Assembly: GCA_002348535.1 (NCBI GenBank) | Contig: DEBL01000200.1 | Location: forward strand, 1-7,535 | From: Deltaproteobacteria bacterium UBA2957 | Lineage (GTDB): Bacteria > Myxococcota_A > UBA796 | DNA length: 7,535 bases | Direction of reading: 5' to 3' | Shown here: one piece after another, positions 1 through 5,882 of the stretch | Layout: each line of letters begins with the position of its first letter | Position numbering within the stretch: the first letter of the stretch is position 1 | Notes under the pieces: model-generated | Databases searched by the model: none | What the model was told of the DNA's origin: nothing | The model's input: only the letters and a program-made list of their open reading frames with translations | Made by a program: the position numbers and the translations under genes

Positions 1-450
1 GGTCAGCACGCCCGGCAATCGCTCTGGCCGACCCGGTAAACCCAACAGAGGGTGATCGCCTGCCACAAGCGGATCAAGCCCCTTGTTGTGCTGGGCCCAG
101 ACACCCCCCAGACCCGTTCCCGCAATCCCGACGCCGTCGCCATCCATCACAGCAATGAGCGCAACGATATCCTCACCCCGGTTGGGGCCGAGGTCGCACC
201 CATCAATGGACACAATTGCGGCCCATATCCGGTTAAGCAGCGACACTTTGTCATCACCATCGACAGGCTTGATGGGCCGGAGTGCTCGCTCAACACAGCG
301 CGCCGAGTCGAACGCAACCTCAAGATCGCAGCGCGAACTCACAGCACCTGCGACTGAAAATGCGACTGAACCCGCAGACCCATCGACCCGAAAGTGACCG
401 GCGAACGGGAGCCGGTCAGGAGTTCCATGAAGTCGAGCAGACAGGGCCAT
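1..450 (-). CDS. Partial hypothetical protein, possibly PP2C-like; C-terminus beyond window
   Basis: The minus-strand frame starting at ATG 450-448 is open for 150 codons to the left edge with no stop, so the C-terminus is missing. The visible protein begins MALSARLHGT. It shows no signal peptide or membrane helix. Residues about 106-135 (ALIAVMDGDG, then GTGLGGVW, then a leucine-rich turn and DHPLL) resemble the beta-strand/GDSR/DHS region of PP2C (PPM) Ser/Thr phosphatases. However, the metal-binding Asp of GDSR is absent, so an active phosphatase is unlikely from what is visible. The gene lies 51 nt downstream of the thiolase stop on the same strand and in the same frame, so cotranscription is plausible. 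The start is uncertain: no good Shine-Dalgarno precedes ATG 450, and an in-frame GTG at 465-463 would add five residues. That it is coding is fairly likely; the family assignment is weak. Confidence 0.5.
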   Translation of the reverse strand, partial: MALSARLHGTPDRLPFAGHFRVDGSAGSVAFSVAGAVSSRCDLEVAFDSARCVERALRPIKPVDGDDKVSLLNRIWAAIVSIDGCDLGPNRGEDIVALIAVMDGDGVGIAGTGLGGVWAQHNKGLDPLVAGDHPLLGLPGRPERLPGVLT

Positions 451-501
451 GTAGTGGTCTACCACCCCGTCATCGGACCGACCATACTGGAACTGCGGCC
501 G

Positions 502-1668
502 TTAACTCACTTGGCGATCGACGATCGTTGCAATGCCCTGACCAAAACCGATGCACATGGTCGACAAGCCGTAGCGCTCATCCTTTTCTTCGAGGACATT
601 CAGCAAGGTGGTCATCAACCGGGCTCCTGAGGCTCCAAGCGGATGACCAAGAGCGATTGCGCCCCCGTAGACATTGACCTTATCCGGGTTCATATTCAAC
701 TCTCGAGCACAGCCAACGGCCACCGAGGCGAATGCTTCATTGAGTTCGATGGCCCCCATGTCGTCGACCGACAATCCGGCGCGGTCCAGCGCCTTGCGCG
801 TTGCACCAATGGGCGCCGTCAGCATGATTGTGGGGTCCACACCAGCGGTCGCCATGGAGACGATTTTCGCGCGCGGCTTCAAGCCGTATTTCTCAACAGC
901 AGCCTTGCTGGCCAGCAGTACGGCCGCCGAACCATCAGAAATTTGGGAACTGCTTGCTGCAGTGATCATGCCGTCCTCCCGAAAGGCTGGCTTCAGGGTC
1001 GCCAGCTTCTCGAGGGTGGTCGAGCGCCGGATTCCTTCATCGTTGGAGAACGCCACGTCACCCGCGTCTTCTGTGGTCACATCCATGCTCACAATCTCAC
1101 GGTCAAACTTTCCGGCATCATCCGCCTTTGCGGCACGCTGATGGCTTTCATACGAGTACGCATCCAGTTCTGCGCGGGTCAGACCGAAGCGCTCGGCCAC
1201 AAGCTCCGCGGACAGCCCTTGAGGAATGATGTTGTATTTCCAGCTCATCTTCGGGCTTGGCGTCATCATCTCGCCCTGCAAGAACATATCGGAGCCCATT
1301 GTGATTCGGCTCATGCTCTCAACACCGGCGGCGATCACAAGGTCTTGGTGACCCGACGATACGCCCATTGCTGCGAAGTTGATGGCCTGCTGCGAGGACC
1401 CGCACAACCGGTTGACGGTCGTACCTGTCACGTCGACGGGAAAACCGGCAATGAGTGCGGCATTCCGCGAGACATTTACACCCTGTTCATGGACTTGAGT
1501 CACGCAGCCCATGACCACGTCATCCAATTCCGAGGGGTCGACGCCCGTACGGGACACGATTTCTGTCAACGTGGCAGCCGCGAGCTCATCGGCTCGCACC
1601 CCCGACAACGCGCCATTGCGACGGCCCACTGCGGTTCGTACGGCATCTATGATGTAAGCTTCGCCCAT
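502..1668 (-). CDS. Acetyl-CoA C-acetyltransferase (thiolase family)
   Basis: This 388-residue protein is a full-length thiolase, which usually has about 390 residues. Thiolases either condense two acetyl-CoA to acetoacetyl-CoA or cleave 3-ketoacyl-CoA in beta-oxidation, in the cytosol. The N-terminus has the typical DAVRTAVGR opening. The nucleophilic Cys89 lies in NRLCGSSQQAI, NEAF is at 310-313, His342 is in GGAIALGHPLGASG, and the second active-site Cys372 is in MCIGFGQGIA. All catalytic residues are present. The usual CxGGGxG turn reads CIGFGQG, a Phe in place of one Gly. The start at 1668 is supported by an AGGAGG four to five bases upstream. The family cannot be split by eye into biosynthetic (atoB/phaA) and degradative (fadA-like) members, so no symbol is given. 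A TetR-type palindrome just upstream of the ribosome binding site suggests control by an acyl-CoA-responsive repressor, which is an inference. The downstream partial gene may share the transcript. Confidence 0.96.
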   Translation of the reverse strand: MGEAYIIDAVRTAVGRRNGALSGVRADELAAATLTEIVSRTGVDPSELDDVVMGCVTQVHEQGVNVSRNAALIAGFPVDVTGTTVNRLCGSSQQAINFAAMGVSSGHQDLVIAAGVESMSRITMGSDMFLQGEMMTPSPKMSWKYNIIPQGLSAELVAERFGLTRAELDAYSYESHQRAAKADDAGKFDREIVSMDVTTEDAGDVAFSNDEGIRRSTTLEKLATLKPAFREDGMITAASSSQISDGSAAVLLASKAAVEKYGLKPRAKIVSMATAGVDPTIMLTAPIGATRKALDRAGLSVDDMGAIELNEAFASVAVGCARELNMNPDKVNVYGGAIALGHPLGASGARLMTTLLNVLEEKDERYGLSTMCIGFGQGIATIVDRQVS

Positions 1669-1672
1669 GAAA

Positions 1673-1679
1673 TCCTCCT
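1673..1679 (-). promoter_or_regulatory. Shine-Dalgarno of the thiolase gene
   Basis: Reading leftward, the strand has AGGAGGA followed by four bases and the ATG at 1668. It is a near-perfect anti-16S match and fixes the thiolase start. Confidence 0.85.
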
Positions 1680-1684
1680 AAAAA

Positions 1685-1698
1685 TGAATGACCGTTCA
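1685..1698. promoter_or_regulatory. Candidate TetR-family operator before thiolase
   Basis: TGAATGACCGTTCA is an imperfect 14-bp palindrome: five of seven base pairs are symmetric, with TGAA and TTCA outer arms. It sits six bases upstream of the thiolase Shine-Dalgarno. TGAAYGR half-sites of this style are known for TetR-type fatty-acid degradation regulators such as Bacillus FadR. Binding here would block transcription or elongation of the thiolase gene. No regulator gene is visible in the window, so the assignment is inferred from the symmetry and the position only. Confidence 0.4.
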
Positions 1699-1708
1699 GT
1701 GGTACCCT

Positions 1709-1729
1709 GGTAGCGGCGTGCGCGCTACC
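1709..1729. repeat. Perfect 7-bp inverted repeat (GGTAGCG/CGCTACC)
   Basis: GGTAGCG at 1709-1715 and CGCTACC at 1723-1729 are exact inverted copies around a 7-nt GC-rich spacer. The repeat lies in the 133-nt gap between the divergent thiolase and membrane-protein genes. No T-run follows on either strand, so it is not a standard terminator. It could be a second operator or a leader hairpin of the thiolase mRNA. Confidence 0.5.
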
Positions 1730-1792
1730 GGTTTGTGGGCCTCGGCGCGTGCGGTTAAGAAGGATCAAGAGGCGGCGCTTGCAGCGACGCTC

Positions 1793-1796
1793 GGAG
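1793..1796 (+). promoter_or_regulatory. Shine-Dalgarno deciding the start of the small membrane protein
   Basis: GGAG lies five bases before the ATG at 1802. The same frame is open upstream to an ATG at 1688, but that start lacks a Shine-Dalgarno, would sit inside the thiolase operator region, and adds a charged stretch unlike a membrane-protein N-terminus. The ATG at 1802 is therefore preferred. Confidence 0.65.
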
Positions 1797-1801
1797 ACAC
1801 A

Positions 1802-2047
1802 ATGAACACGATTTTATGGCTCGCTGGTGGCCTCACGGCTGGCACCGGTATTCTCACCCTGACCGTGTACGGGTTTGACCAACCCGGAGGCGAGGTGTCC
1901 GCCAGCTACTCCAAGCTTGGGTGGGATGCCCTGCCCCTATTGGTGCTCCCGAATGCTGCCTTGTTCGGAATCGGACTCATCGTGGTTGGCGCCGCACTGA
2001 TGATCAAGGCCAACGCCACAGTCTGGAAGCAAACCGGCGGGTATTGA
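1802..2047 (+). CDS. Small two-helix membrane protein, unknown function
   Basis: This 81-residue protein has two hydrophobic segments, at about residues 4-23 and 44-68. They are separated by a polar loop (residues 24-42) containing FDQPGGEVSASYSK. The short C-terminal tail carries Lys69 and Lys76, so by the positive-inside rule both termini probably face the cytoplasm and the loop faces the periplasm. There is no cleavable signal pattern and no family I recognise. The stop codon is 7 nt before the start of the prenyl-synthetase-like gene, and its TGA overlaps that gene's Shine-Dalgarno. The two are therefore almost certainly one operon and may be translationally coupled. A role as a membrane partner for the downstream protein is possible but is only suggested by the linkage. 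Confidence 0.75.
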   Translation: MNTILWLAGGLTAGTGILTLTVYGFDQPGGEVSASYSKLGWDALPLLVLPNAALFGIGLIVVGAALMIKANATVWKQTGGY

Positions 2048-2054
2048 GGATTTC

Positions 2055-3062
2055 ATGAGTGTTCGCAGCCGAATTGGACCCCACCTCGACATCGAGAGTC
2101 TTGGGTCCGAGGTGCGCGACCGCATACAAAAACTCGATGCGGCACTGCAGGATCTCGCCGGCGGGGAGGGCGCCCCCGAGGACTTCGACCCCCACGTGTA
2201 CCTCGCACCCGGAATTCCACGGGTTCGGCCCGTCCTTGTGCTGCTGAGTGAGCGTGCAGCGCGGGCACACGTCAAGGACGCCGCGCTCGTCGAGTCCGAA
2301 ACTGTCACCGCGGACGTTGCGGTCGCAGCCGAGCTTCTTCATCTCGCTATCCTCGTGCACGACCGTGCCCTCGGCCTTCCCGGTGGCCGGCGGCGACGGG
2401 CGGCGCGAAAACTGCTCGGAGCCGTCGGTTGGTTGGGCGCAAACCACATGACCCTGCGTGCCCTTGAGTTGTCGCGGCATGCCCCCACTCCCGAGTTGGT
2501 CGGTGATGTGTTGGATGCCTTGCGAGACATTGCGGAAGGGCACGCATTGAGTCAGTCCATCGACAATCGCGTCGCCTCTCCCACGGAGGTCGAAGAACTG
2601 GCTGCGGGCTACACCGGAGCGGTGTTTGACTTTGCGTGTCGGTCGGGCGCCCGGATTGCAGGCGGTGACCGGCAAGTGGTCGGTGGCCTTGGTCGATACG
2701 GTCGGCACGCCGGCGTCGCGTGGCACCTCGCCGATGACCTCGCCGTCATGGAGACCCCCGATTACGACCTTGTCGAGGCCATTGAGGAACGACTGAGTAA
2801 ACGGAGCCCCAACTACGCCGTTAGCCTCGGTGCGGAGCGGGATGAGCGCATCCGCGACCTCTGGCTTGCCTTCCGGAACGGTCCCATCGACGAACTCCAA
2901 GCCCGAGAGCTTCGGCAGCGGATCGTCGACGCGGGTGTGCTGATTGAAGGGCGGCGCCATCTCGCTCAGCAAACCTGGCGGGCCCGCCGAGCACTCCACG
3001 CGCTCAGTCCCTCGCCGGATCGCGATGCACTGGACCACTTGGTGGCGAACATCGCGAAGTAA
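2055..3062 (+). CDS. Polyprenyl-synthetase-like protein lacking both Asp-rich motifs
   Basis: This 335-residue all-helical protein has the layout and length of trans-isoprenyl diphosphate synthases, which build C10-C50 chains from IPP and allylic diphosphates. Recognisable landmarks are GIPRVRPVLVLL at 53-64 (family GGKRLRP), AAELLHLAILVHD at 91-103 (helix leading to the first DDxxD), YTGAVFDFACRSGARIAGGD at 186-205 (family KTAxLF region), and YGRHAGVAWHLADDLA at 215-230 (second motif). The key residues are lost: the IPP-binding Lys of GGKRLRP is Pro55, the first DDxxD reads HDRAL, the RGKPT stretch is missing, Lys of KTA is Tyr186, and the second DDxxD reads DDLAV. Normal catalysis is therefore unlikely, and a structural or regulatory role is inferred. 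The start is supported by GAGGA four bases upstream. It is cotranscribed with the small membrane protein. The convergent lipoprotein gene ends 6 nt away. Confidence 0.8.
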   Translation: MSVRSRIGPHLDIESLGSEVRDRIQKLDAALQDLAGGEGAPEDFDPHVYLAPGIPRVRPVLVLLSERAARAHVKDAALVESETVTADVAVAAELLHLAILVHDRALGLPGGRRRRAARKLLGAVGWLGANHMTLRALELSRHAPTPELVGDVLDALRDIAEGHALSQSIDNRVASPTEVEELAAGYTGAVFDFACRSGARIAGGDRQVVGGLGRYGRHAGVAWHLADDLAVMETPDYDLVEAIEERLSKRSPNYAVSLGAERDERIRDLWLAFRNGPIDELQARELRQRIVDAGVLIEGRRHLAQQTWRARRALHALSPSPDRDALDHLVANIAK

Positions 3063-3068
3063 ACCGCA

Positions 3069-4580
3069 TCACGGGCAGGTGTAGCCGCCATCGGCGTACG
3101 AACTGACCGGGAAGCTGGCTATGAACGTCTTCAGTCGGTACCACTCGTCGGGCGTTCCGTTCGTCTCCGACCCCGGATTGACCTGAATGCTGATCATCTC
3201 GCCGGGCTCGATCTCTATGTTCTCAATGGTCAGATTGGGGCTGCCCATCGGGTCTGCATCCGCCTCAGCGAGAATCGCCCCGTCACCGCCGTAGACCATT
3301 ATGCTCGGCGCGATCGAGGAACCCCACCGAGCACTGTTCATGCACAGCACGACCCACTGCGCCTGCTCACCGTCTGCATTCTCTCCGCTCGCCTCAGCGG
3401 GTGCGGATGCCGTGAAGAAGTCGGTGTCACCGGGGGCGTCAACAAAACCTTGCACGGACCCGACCGAGAAGGGACGACCGCTGGTGTTGATGCTCTCGGT
3501 CATCTCAATGGCATTGCCAACCTCTGTGCTGTTGTTGGGCTCGCTCTCCCAGTCCATGTTGTCGTCGGCGGTGTCAGCATTGAGCATCACCACGAACCAA
3601 TGATTGGGACCTCCTCCTCCCTCCGCATCCGACAGTTCGAGAATCCATTCGCCTGTCCGAAGCGCAGGCGCCACAATGGGGCCCTCCGGACCGACATCAG
3701 TTCGTTGCGCGACGGGCAGGTCGTCGGGTCCGATGACGGCCACCGATGGTGTGGCATCGGAGCCGGACAGATCCTCGATCCCGTCAACAAATAGTATGCC
3801 GTCCGTCCACGTCGCACCGTCCCCATCGAGGTTTTCGTTGCTGAACTGGATCGCGAGGTAGTCCACTTGCCCCTCTTCCTCAAGCAATACGCCGACACTG
3901 TTCCACGTGTTGGTGCTGAGTGGAATTCCAGTGGTTCTGTCGTTTCCAAGCAACAGCGGTTCATCGTACGAAGACTCGCCCACCGTGACCCATGACCAAC
4001 CACCCAGCTCAAGTCGATAGGTGTAGTCCTCTCCACCCCACGCCTCGTTTCCGAACATGGGGTTGGCATCCTCCACCACAAACACGTAGTCGCCCGCTGC
4101 AGCAAGGTACGCGTACAGCACGGAATCAAAGTTCGAGACGCGCGCTCCGTTCGGGTAATCATCGGCGCTCGTCACAACCGCTCCCGATGGGTCATAGAGG
4201 GTGACGAAGGTGTCGGGTTTCGGCGCGCCCTCCGCCACAGCATCGTGCGGATCGATTGCGACCCGAATGAACTCGGACCCCATGGATGTGTACCGCCAAA
4301 AGTCCTTGTCTCCGGGCGTGTTGATGTATGCGGATACGCCTGCATCCCCCGATTCAATCGGCTCGGCTTCCGAAAACGAATTGTTTCGATCGCCCACGAC
4401 ACAGGCAGCGGCTTCACAGATCTGCCAATCCATGCATTCCGTATCGTCCTCACAGCCGCCGTCTTGCGTGCCGCCATCGGCGTCAGTCGCACTCCGATAG
4501 TCATCTTCTTCCTCGACTTCGATCACCTTGTCGGCGCAACCGAAACCAGCCAGCACCGTCATCCAAACCCATGCGCGCAT
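3069..4580 (-). CDS. Secreted lipoprotein with Cys cluster and three PPC-like domains
   Basis: This 503-residue protein opens with a short signal peptide (MRAWVWMTVLAGFGC). Cys15 is the probable lipidation site, although Gly at -3 and Phe at -2 are atypical for a lipobox. An acidic linker rich in Asp and Glu follows, then four cysteines at about 43-60 (C43, C49, C55, C60). The rest reads as three beta-sandwich PPC-like (bacterial pre-peptidase C-terminal) repeats at about 68-192, 228-333 and 345-486. Each has an opening GDxDFW-like strand (DYLAIQF in repeat two, GDTDFF in three), a P-x-x-x-hydrophobic DPSGAVV-type strand, and a closing AGDYVF/TGEWIL/PGEMIS strand. PPC domains normally trail secreted proteases, but no enzyme domain is present here, so binding or scaffolding at the cell surface is inferred. 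The longer in-frame start at 4736 was rejected because it runs into trpS and lacks the signal peptide. Divergent from trpS. Confidence 0.82.
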   Translation of the reverse strand: MRAWVWMTVLAGFGCADKVIEVEEEDDYRSATDADGGTQDGGCEDDTECMDWQICEAAACVVGDRNNSFSEAEPIESGDAGVSAYINTPGDKDFWRYTSMGSEFIRVAIDPHDAVAEGAPKPDTFVTLYDPSGAVVTSADDYPNGARVSNFDSVLYAYLAAAGDYVFVVEDANPMFGNEAWGGEDYTYRLELGGWSWVTVGESSYDEPLLLGNDRTTGIPLSTNTWNSVGVLLEEEGQVDYLAIQFSNENLDGDGATWTDGILFVDGIEDLSGSDATPSVAVIGPDDLPVAQRTDVGPEGPIVAPALRTGEWILELSDAEGGGGPNHWFVVMLNADTADDNMDWESEPNNSTEVGNAIEMTESINTSGRPFSVGSVQGFVDAPGDTDFFTASAPAEASGENADGEQAQWVVLCMNSARWGSSIAPSIMVYGGDGAILAEADADPMGSPNLTIENIEIEPGEMISIQVNPGSETNGTPDEWYRLKTFIASFPVSSYADGGYTCP

Positions 4581-4588
4581 CACGACTT

Positions 4589-4593
4589 CTCCT
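4589..4593 (-). promoter_or_regulatory. Shine-Dalgarno fixing the lipoprotein start
   Basis: AGGAG on the minus strand, eight bases before ATG 4580-4578. This start gives a proper signal peptide, whereas the frame upstream of it overlaps trpS. Confidence 0.7.
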
Positions 4594-4637
4594 TTTCCGC
4601 TTGCGAATGGTACCACCTCAAGTGAAAGGGTGTCCTC

Positions 4638-4642
4638 GGAGG
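4638..4642 (+). promoter_or_regulatory. trpS: Shine-Dalgarno fixing the trpS start
   Basis: GGAGG lies five bases before ATG 4648. The frame is open upstream to 4528, but that extension overlaps the lipoprotein gene and has no family similarity. The family consensus begins at MAHRVLTGIKPTG. Confidence 0.8.
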
Positions 4643-4647
4643 CTTTC

Positions 4648-5613
4648 ATGGCACATCGCGTACTGACGGGAATCAAACCCACGGGCATGCCGCATATCGG
4701 GAACCTTCTCGGCATGTATCGACCCGCATTGGCCATGCAGGATCACGCCGAAGGCTACTTCTTTGTGGCGAGCTACCATGCGCTGACCACCATGCGCGAT
4801 CCCGATCGTCTCCGCGCCCAGACCCTCGACGTTGCCGCCAACTGGCTGGCCCTCGGATTGGACCCCAACCGGTCGGTGATTTGGGCGCAACACGATGTAC
4901 CGGAAGTGTGCGAATTGGCATGGATTTTGTCCTGCATCACTTCCAAAGGGATGATGGACAAGGCTCATGCTTTCAAGGATGCCGTGGCCAAGGGGCGAGA
5001 GGTCAACATCGGCCTGTATACCTATCCAATCTTGATGGCCGCCGACATTCTTGCCTTCGACTCGCATGTCGTACCCGTCGGCAAGGACCAAAAGCAACAC
5101 GTCGAGATGGCGCGAGATATGGCGCAGCGATTCAACCATCTGTTTGGCGACACACTGGTGATCCCCGAGCCCAAGATCCGCGAAGACATGGCCACTGTGC
5201 CCGGCTTGGATGGTCAAAAGATGTCCAAGTCCTACAACAACACCATTGAGATCTTTCTGCCGCCCAAGAAACTGAGAAAGAAGATCATGTCCATTGTGAC
5301 CGACTCCAAGGGAGTGGACGACCCCAAAGACCCGGATTCATGCAATGTATTCCGCCTCTACAAGCTCTTTGCCACCGCTGAGCAACAGGCTGAGTTGGCC
5401 AGCCGATACCGAGCGGGAGGGCTTGGCTATGGGCACGCCAAGCAGGCACTCTTTGAGGTCGTGGATGCGCAGATCGACGCATCGAGGGACCGCTACAATC
5501 ACCTCAAAGCCAATCCCGATGAGATTCGCGACGTGCTCGAAGACGGCGCCAGCCGTGCCCGTACAACCGCGCGATCGACCCTGGATCGCGTCCGATCGGC
5601 GTCGGGCCTTTAG
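4648..5613 (+). CDS. trpS: Tryptophanyl-tRNA synthetase
   Basis: This 321-residue class I aminoacyl-tRNA synthetase charges tRNA-Trp with tryptophan using ATP in the cytosol. The HIGH motif reads PHIGN at 15-19 within TGIKPTGMPHIGN, and KMSKS is at 191-195 within GLDGQKMSKSYNN. The Trp-binding and dimer region GLYTYPILMAADIL (122-135) and VGKDQKQH (144-151) are intact. The pattern MAADIL followed by HVVPVG, HVEMARDMAQRFNHLFG and IVTDSKGVDDPKDPDSCN is nearer to the longer Pseudomonas-type TrpS than to the E. coli/Bacillus type, though without the C-terminal extension found there; this comparison is from memory. Length is normal (about 320-340). It is apparently monocistronic: a divergent gene lies on the left and a 269-nt gap on the right. 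All signature residues are present, so an active enzyme is expected. Confidence 0.97.
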   Translation: MAHRVLTGIKPTGMPHIGNLLGMYRPALAMQDHAEGYFFVASYHALTTMRDPDRLRAQTLDVAANWLALGLDPNRSVIWAQHDVPEVCELAWILSCITSKGMMDKAHAFKDAVAKGREVNIGLYTYPILMAADILAFDSHVVPVGKDQKQHVEMARDMAQRFNHLFGDTLVIPEPKIREDMATVPGLDGQKMSKSYNNTIEIFLPPKKLRKKIMSIVTDSKGVDDPKDPDSCNVFRLYKLFATAEQQAELASRYRAGGLGYGHAKQALFEVVDAQIDASRDRYNHLKANPDEIRDVLEDGASRARTTARSTLDRVRSASGL

Positions 5614-5692
5614 ATCGCCCAGTTCACCACAGAACGCGCTTCAGACACGAAAAAAAGCCACAAAATGGCCATAAATTGAGCTGTTCCTGCAG

Positions 5693-5728
5693 TTGTCACA
5701 ATGCCGTTGCATTTTTGTCTTGACACAA
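5693..5728. promoter_or_regulatory. Candidate promoter/operator region upstream of the sigma factor gene
   Basis: TTGTCACAA at 5693-5701 is a perfect 9-bp odd palindrome. Twenty-two bases later, 5715-5728 again begins TTGT and ends ACAA (TTGTCTTGACACAA). The second element contains a perfect TTGACA (5720-5725) that could be a -35 box, but no good -10 box lies 16-18 bases downstream, so housekeeping promoter activity is uncertain. Two similar elements about two helical turns apart would suit a dimeric regulator. An A/T-rich stretch (about 5649-5680) lies just upstream. Confidence 0.3.
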
Positions 5729-5751
5729 CCCCTCATTTGCGCGAAAACCCG

Positions 5752-5773
5752 GGTCACCGAGACACGCGTGACC
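5752..5773. repeat. 6-bp inverted repeat in the sigma factor leader (GGTCAC/GTGACC)
   Basis: GGTCAC at 5752-5757 and GTGACC at 5768-5773 are exact inverted copies with a 10-nt spacer. They lie about 110 nt upstream of the sigma factor start. The repeat could be an operator or a leader hairpin. There is no T-run, so it is not a terminator. Confidence 0.4.
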
Positions 5774-5882
5774 GGAAACACCCTCGGGATCTCAACGATC
5801 CAAAACCAGTCACGGCAACACGCGCAATCGACCCCCCCCTTTCCGATTTGAACACTTTCCCCATGACAGGAGAAAGACGCCG

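Noticed and set aside
394..677. Plus-strand frames across the thiolase 3' end and the left-edge gene
   Set aside because: They are shadows of the two minus-strand genes and show no Shine-Dalgarno or recognisable domain.
643..1713. A 356-codon open frame on the plus strand antisense to the thiolase gene
   Set aside because: It lies wholly against a full-length thiolase with all catalytic residues. The translation has no family features and is typical of high-GC antisense shadows.
1688..1801. N-terminal extension of the small membrane protein to an ATG at 1688
   Set aside because: There is no Shine-Dalgarno; it overlaps the operator and inverted repeat and adds non-membrane residues. GGAG precedes ATG 1802.
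2004..3038. A 344-codon minus-strand frame covering almost all of the prenyl-synthetase-like gene
   Set aside because: The plus-strand product has family landmarks, a Shine-Dalgarno and tight coupling to its neighbour. The antisense product has none.
4581..4736. N-terminal extension of the lipoprotein to an ATG at 4736
   Set aside because: It would overlap the start of trpS, has no ribosome binding site, and hides the signal peptide that begins at 4580.
5649..5672. Possible leftward terminator: short GCCA/TGGC stem followed by a T-run on the minus strand
   Set aside because: The stem is only 4-5 bp and no leftward gene ends there.
5693..5712. Sigma-54 type promoter (TTGTCAC ... TTGCA)
   Set aside because: The spacing between the -24-like and -12-like parts is two bases too long and the -24 GG is missing.
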